From contig CAWJHV010000026.1 of NCBI GenBank assembly GCA_963842795.1, positions 372,001 to 436,000 on the forward strand: a DNA stretch of 64,000 nucleotides. Direction: 5' to 3'. Below, piece by piece: positions 63,105-64,000 of this stretch (position 1 is the stretch's first letter; every line of letters starts with the position of its first letter). The notes under the pieces were generated by a model. The model saw nothing but the letters and a program-made list of their open reading frames with translations. It was not told the DNA's origin and did no database searches. A program made the translations under genes and the position numbers. The DNA comes from WHSW01 sp963842795 (GTDB lineage: Bacteria > Actinomycetota > Thermoleophilia > Solirubrobacterales > 70-9).

Positions 63105-63791
63105 ATGGCGGACCGCCAGTACATCATCATCGTCGGCGCCGGCAAGGTCGGCTGGAACCTGGCGCGCGAGCTGATCGAGAAGGACAACGAGGTGACCCTG
63201 ATCGAGTCGAGCAGGGAGCGCTACCTGACGGTCGAGCAGGAGCTCGAGCACAACATCCAGTACGGCGACGCCTCGGAGCTGTGGGTCCTCGAGCGGGCGG
63301 GGATCTCGCGCGCCGACATGGTGATCGCGGTGACCGGAGACGACGAGGACAACATGCTCATCTGCCAGGTGGCGAAGGAGAAGTACCTGGTCGACCGGAT
63401 CATCGCCCGGGTGAACAACCCGCGCAACCGGGAGACGTTCGACCTGCTCGGGATCAAGCCGGTGGTCTCGGCGACGGACCTGATCCTGCGGCTGATCGAG
63501 CACGAGGTGCCCGAGTACGGGCTCGTGCACCTACTCGACCTGCCCGAACAGCGGCTGGAGATCATCGAGATGGAGCTGCCCCAGGACTCGATGGCCGCCG
63601 GCTCGCGGGTGGGGGATCTGGCGATGCCGGAGGGGAGCCTTTTGATCTCGGTGCTGCGCGAGGGGACCGGCTTCGTGCCCAACGCCGAGACCGTCCTGCA
63701 GACGGGCGACGAGATCCTCGCGGTGCTCGATCCGCGCGTCGAGGAGGACCTGACGGCGTTCTTCGGCCCCGACGGTTCGGCGCCCGAGTGA
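63105..63791 (+). CDS. TrkA/RCK-type potassium-uptake regulatory protein, 228 aa (CeoC-like)
   Basis: RCK_N (IIIVGAGKVGWNLARELIEK, VIAVTGDDEDNMLICQVAKE, IIARVNNPRNRETFDLLGIK) is followed by RCK_C (QRLEIIEMELPQDSMAAGSR to TGDEILAVLDPRVEED). It starts 2 bp after the previous stop, so both proteins are probably made together and pair as a heteromer on a K+ permease. Confidence 0.9.
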   Translation: MADRQYIIIVGAGKVGWNLARELIEKDNEVTLIESSRERYLTVEQELEHNIQYGDASELWVLERAGISRADMVIAVTGDDEDNMLICQVAKEKYLVDRIIARVNNPRNRETFDLLGIKPVVSATDLILRLIEHEVPEYGLVHLLDLPEQRLEIIEMELPQDSMAAGSRVGDLAMPEGSLLISVLREGTGFVPNAETVLQTGDEILAVLDPRVEEDLTAFFGPDGSAPE

Positions 63792-63809
63792 CCGGGTAGG
63801 CGCGGGGCG

Positions 63810-64000
63810 GTGGCCTCCAAGGCGGTGGACTTCCTGGTCGTCGGCGGCGGGATCGCCGGCGGCTACTGCGCCTCGGAGCTGCGCAAGCGGGGCGCCGAGG
63901 GGACGATCCTGCTCGCGGGACGCGAGCCGGAGCCGCCGTACGAGCGCCCGCCGCTGTCGAAGGAGTACCTGCGCGGCGAGTCGGCGCGCGCGGACGCTTA
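63810..64000 (+). CDS. FAD-dependent NAD(P)H:ferredoxin-reductase-like protein, N-terminal part only
   Basis: From GTG 63810 the frame is open to the window end. It encodes DFLVVGGGIAGGYCASELRK (FAD dinucleotide motif GGGIAGG), ILLAGREPEPPYERPPLSKE and YLRGESARAD. This opening (PYERPPLSK) is typical of AIF-like ferredoxin/rubredoxin reductases and their relatives in oxygenase systems. It begins 19 bp after the TrkA gene. The rest lies beyond the window. Confidence 0.82.
   Translation, partial: MASKAVDFLVVGGGIAGGYCASELRKRGAEGTILLAGREPEPPYERPPLSKEYLRGESARADA

Overview
The window is high-GC DNA (well over 65 % G+C by eye) from an actinobacterium. The rpsA-coaE pair, a Rex repressor, split tsaE/tsaB/rimI/tsaD genes, a DUF1844 protein, a YbdK-type glutamate-cysteine ligase, paired CeoB/CeoC-like TrkA proteins, many GTG/TTG starts and many apparently leaderless promoters all fit. 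Class Thermoleophilia (Solirubrobacterales/Gaiellales) is my best guess, but that is inference. No tRNA, rRNA, CRISPR array, insertion sequence or integrase was recognised.

Region 1 (1-24.1 kb) is accessory and catabolic. A LacI-family repressor gene (1445-2494) carries the perfect 14-bp palindrome TGCAAACGTTTGCA in its own promoter. Two variant copies lie in the promoter of a five-gene transport operon (livK, livH, a livM-livG fusion, livF, DMT permease). That operon runs by overlaps into an FAD oxidoreductase, an amidohydrolase/decarboxylase and a C-C-hydrolase-like alpha/beta hydrolase. Two further perfect copies lie in the divergent promoter at 17.7-17.8 kb. This drives an M24-peptidase-fold protein and an aldehyde dehydrogenase leftward, and a 3-hydroxyisobutyrate-dehydrogenase-like enzyme, the E1alpha/E1beta/E2 of a 2-oxoacid dehydrogenase and an AhpD-like protein rightward. 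I read this as one regulon for uptake and breakdown of an unidentified organic acid or ring-derived compound. A damaged island (12.2-14.7 kb) separates the two halves. It holds a membrane protein, a DUF4386 protein and an alpha/beta hydrolase with several frame breaks each, plus the N-terminal stub of an ATP-dependent DNA ligase.

Region 2 (24.1-43.5 kb) carries rpsA, coaE, a lytic transglycosylase, a large membrane protein with broken frames, an MFS exporter, a secreted HELDH metalloprotease, uvrB, a wecB-type epimerase, a processive GT2 glycosyltransferase, a coiled-coil protein and uvrA. The uvrA gene has a LexA/SOS box in its promoter. A purU 3' remnant, a hexapeptide acyltransferase and a DUF1028 protein follow.

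Region 3 (43.5-64 kb) is mostly housekeeping. It has yjbQ, a DUF378 protein, panB-panC with a DUF2520 Rossmann protein, FmdB, a family-4-type uracil-DNA glycosylase, the t6A/N-acetylation genes tsaE, tsaB, rimI and tsaD, a glutaredoxin-like protein, rex, a YbdK ligase, a DUF1844 protein, a K+-independent H+-pyrophosphatase, a secreted four-repeat protein and glyoxalase I. It ends with a likely potassium-uptake module (two APC-USP permeases, a 68-aa membrane protein, two TrkA/RCK proteins) and a truncated FAD reductase.

Two window-wide patterns matter for reading the annotation. First, single-base frame breaks, mostly +1, are frequent in the first 29 kb and almost absent afterwards, so several genes are given here as reconstructed composites. 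Second, a roughly 40-bp dispersed repeat with core GGCGKAGCC sits at several gene junctions.
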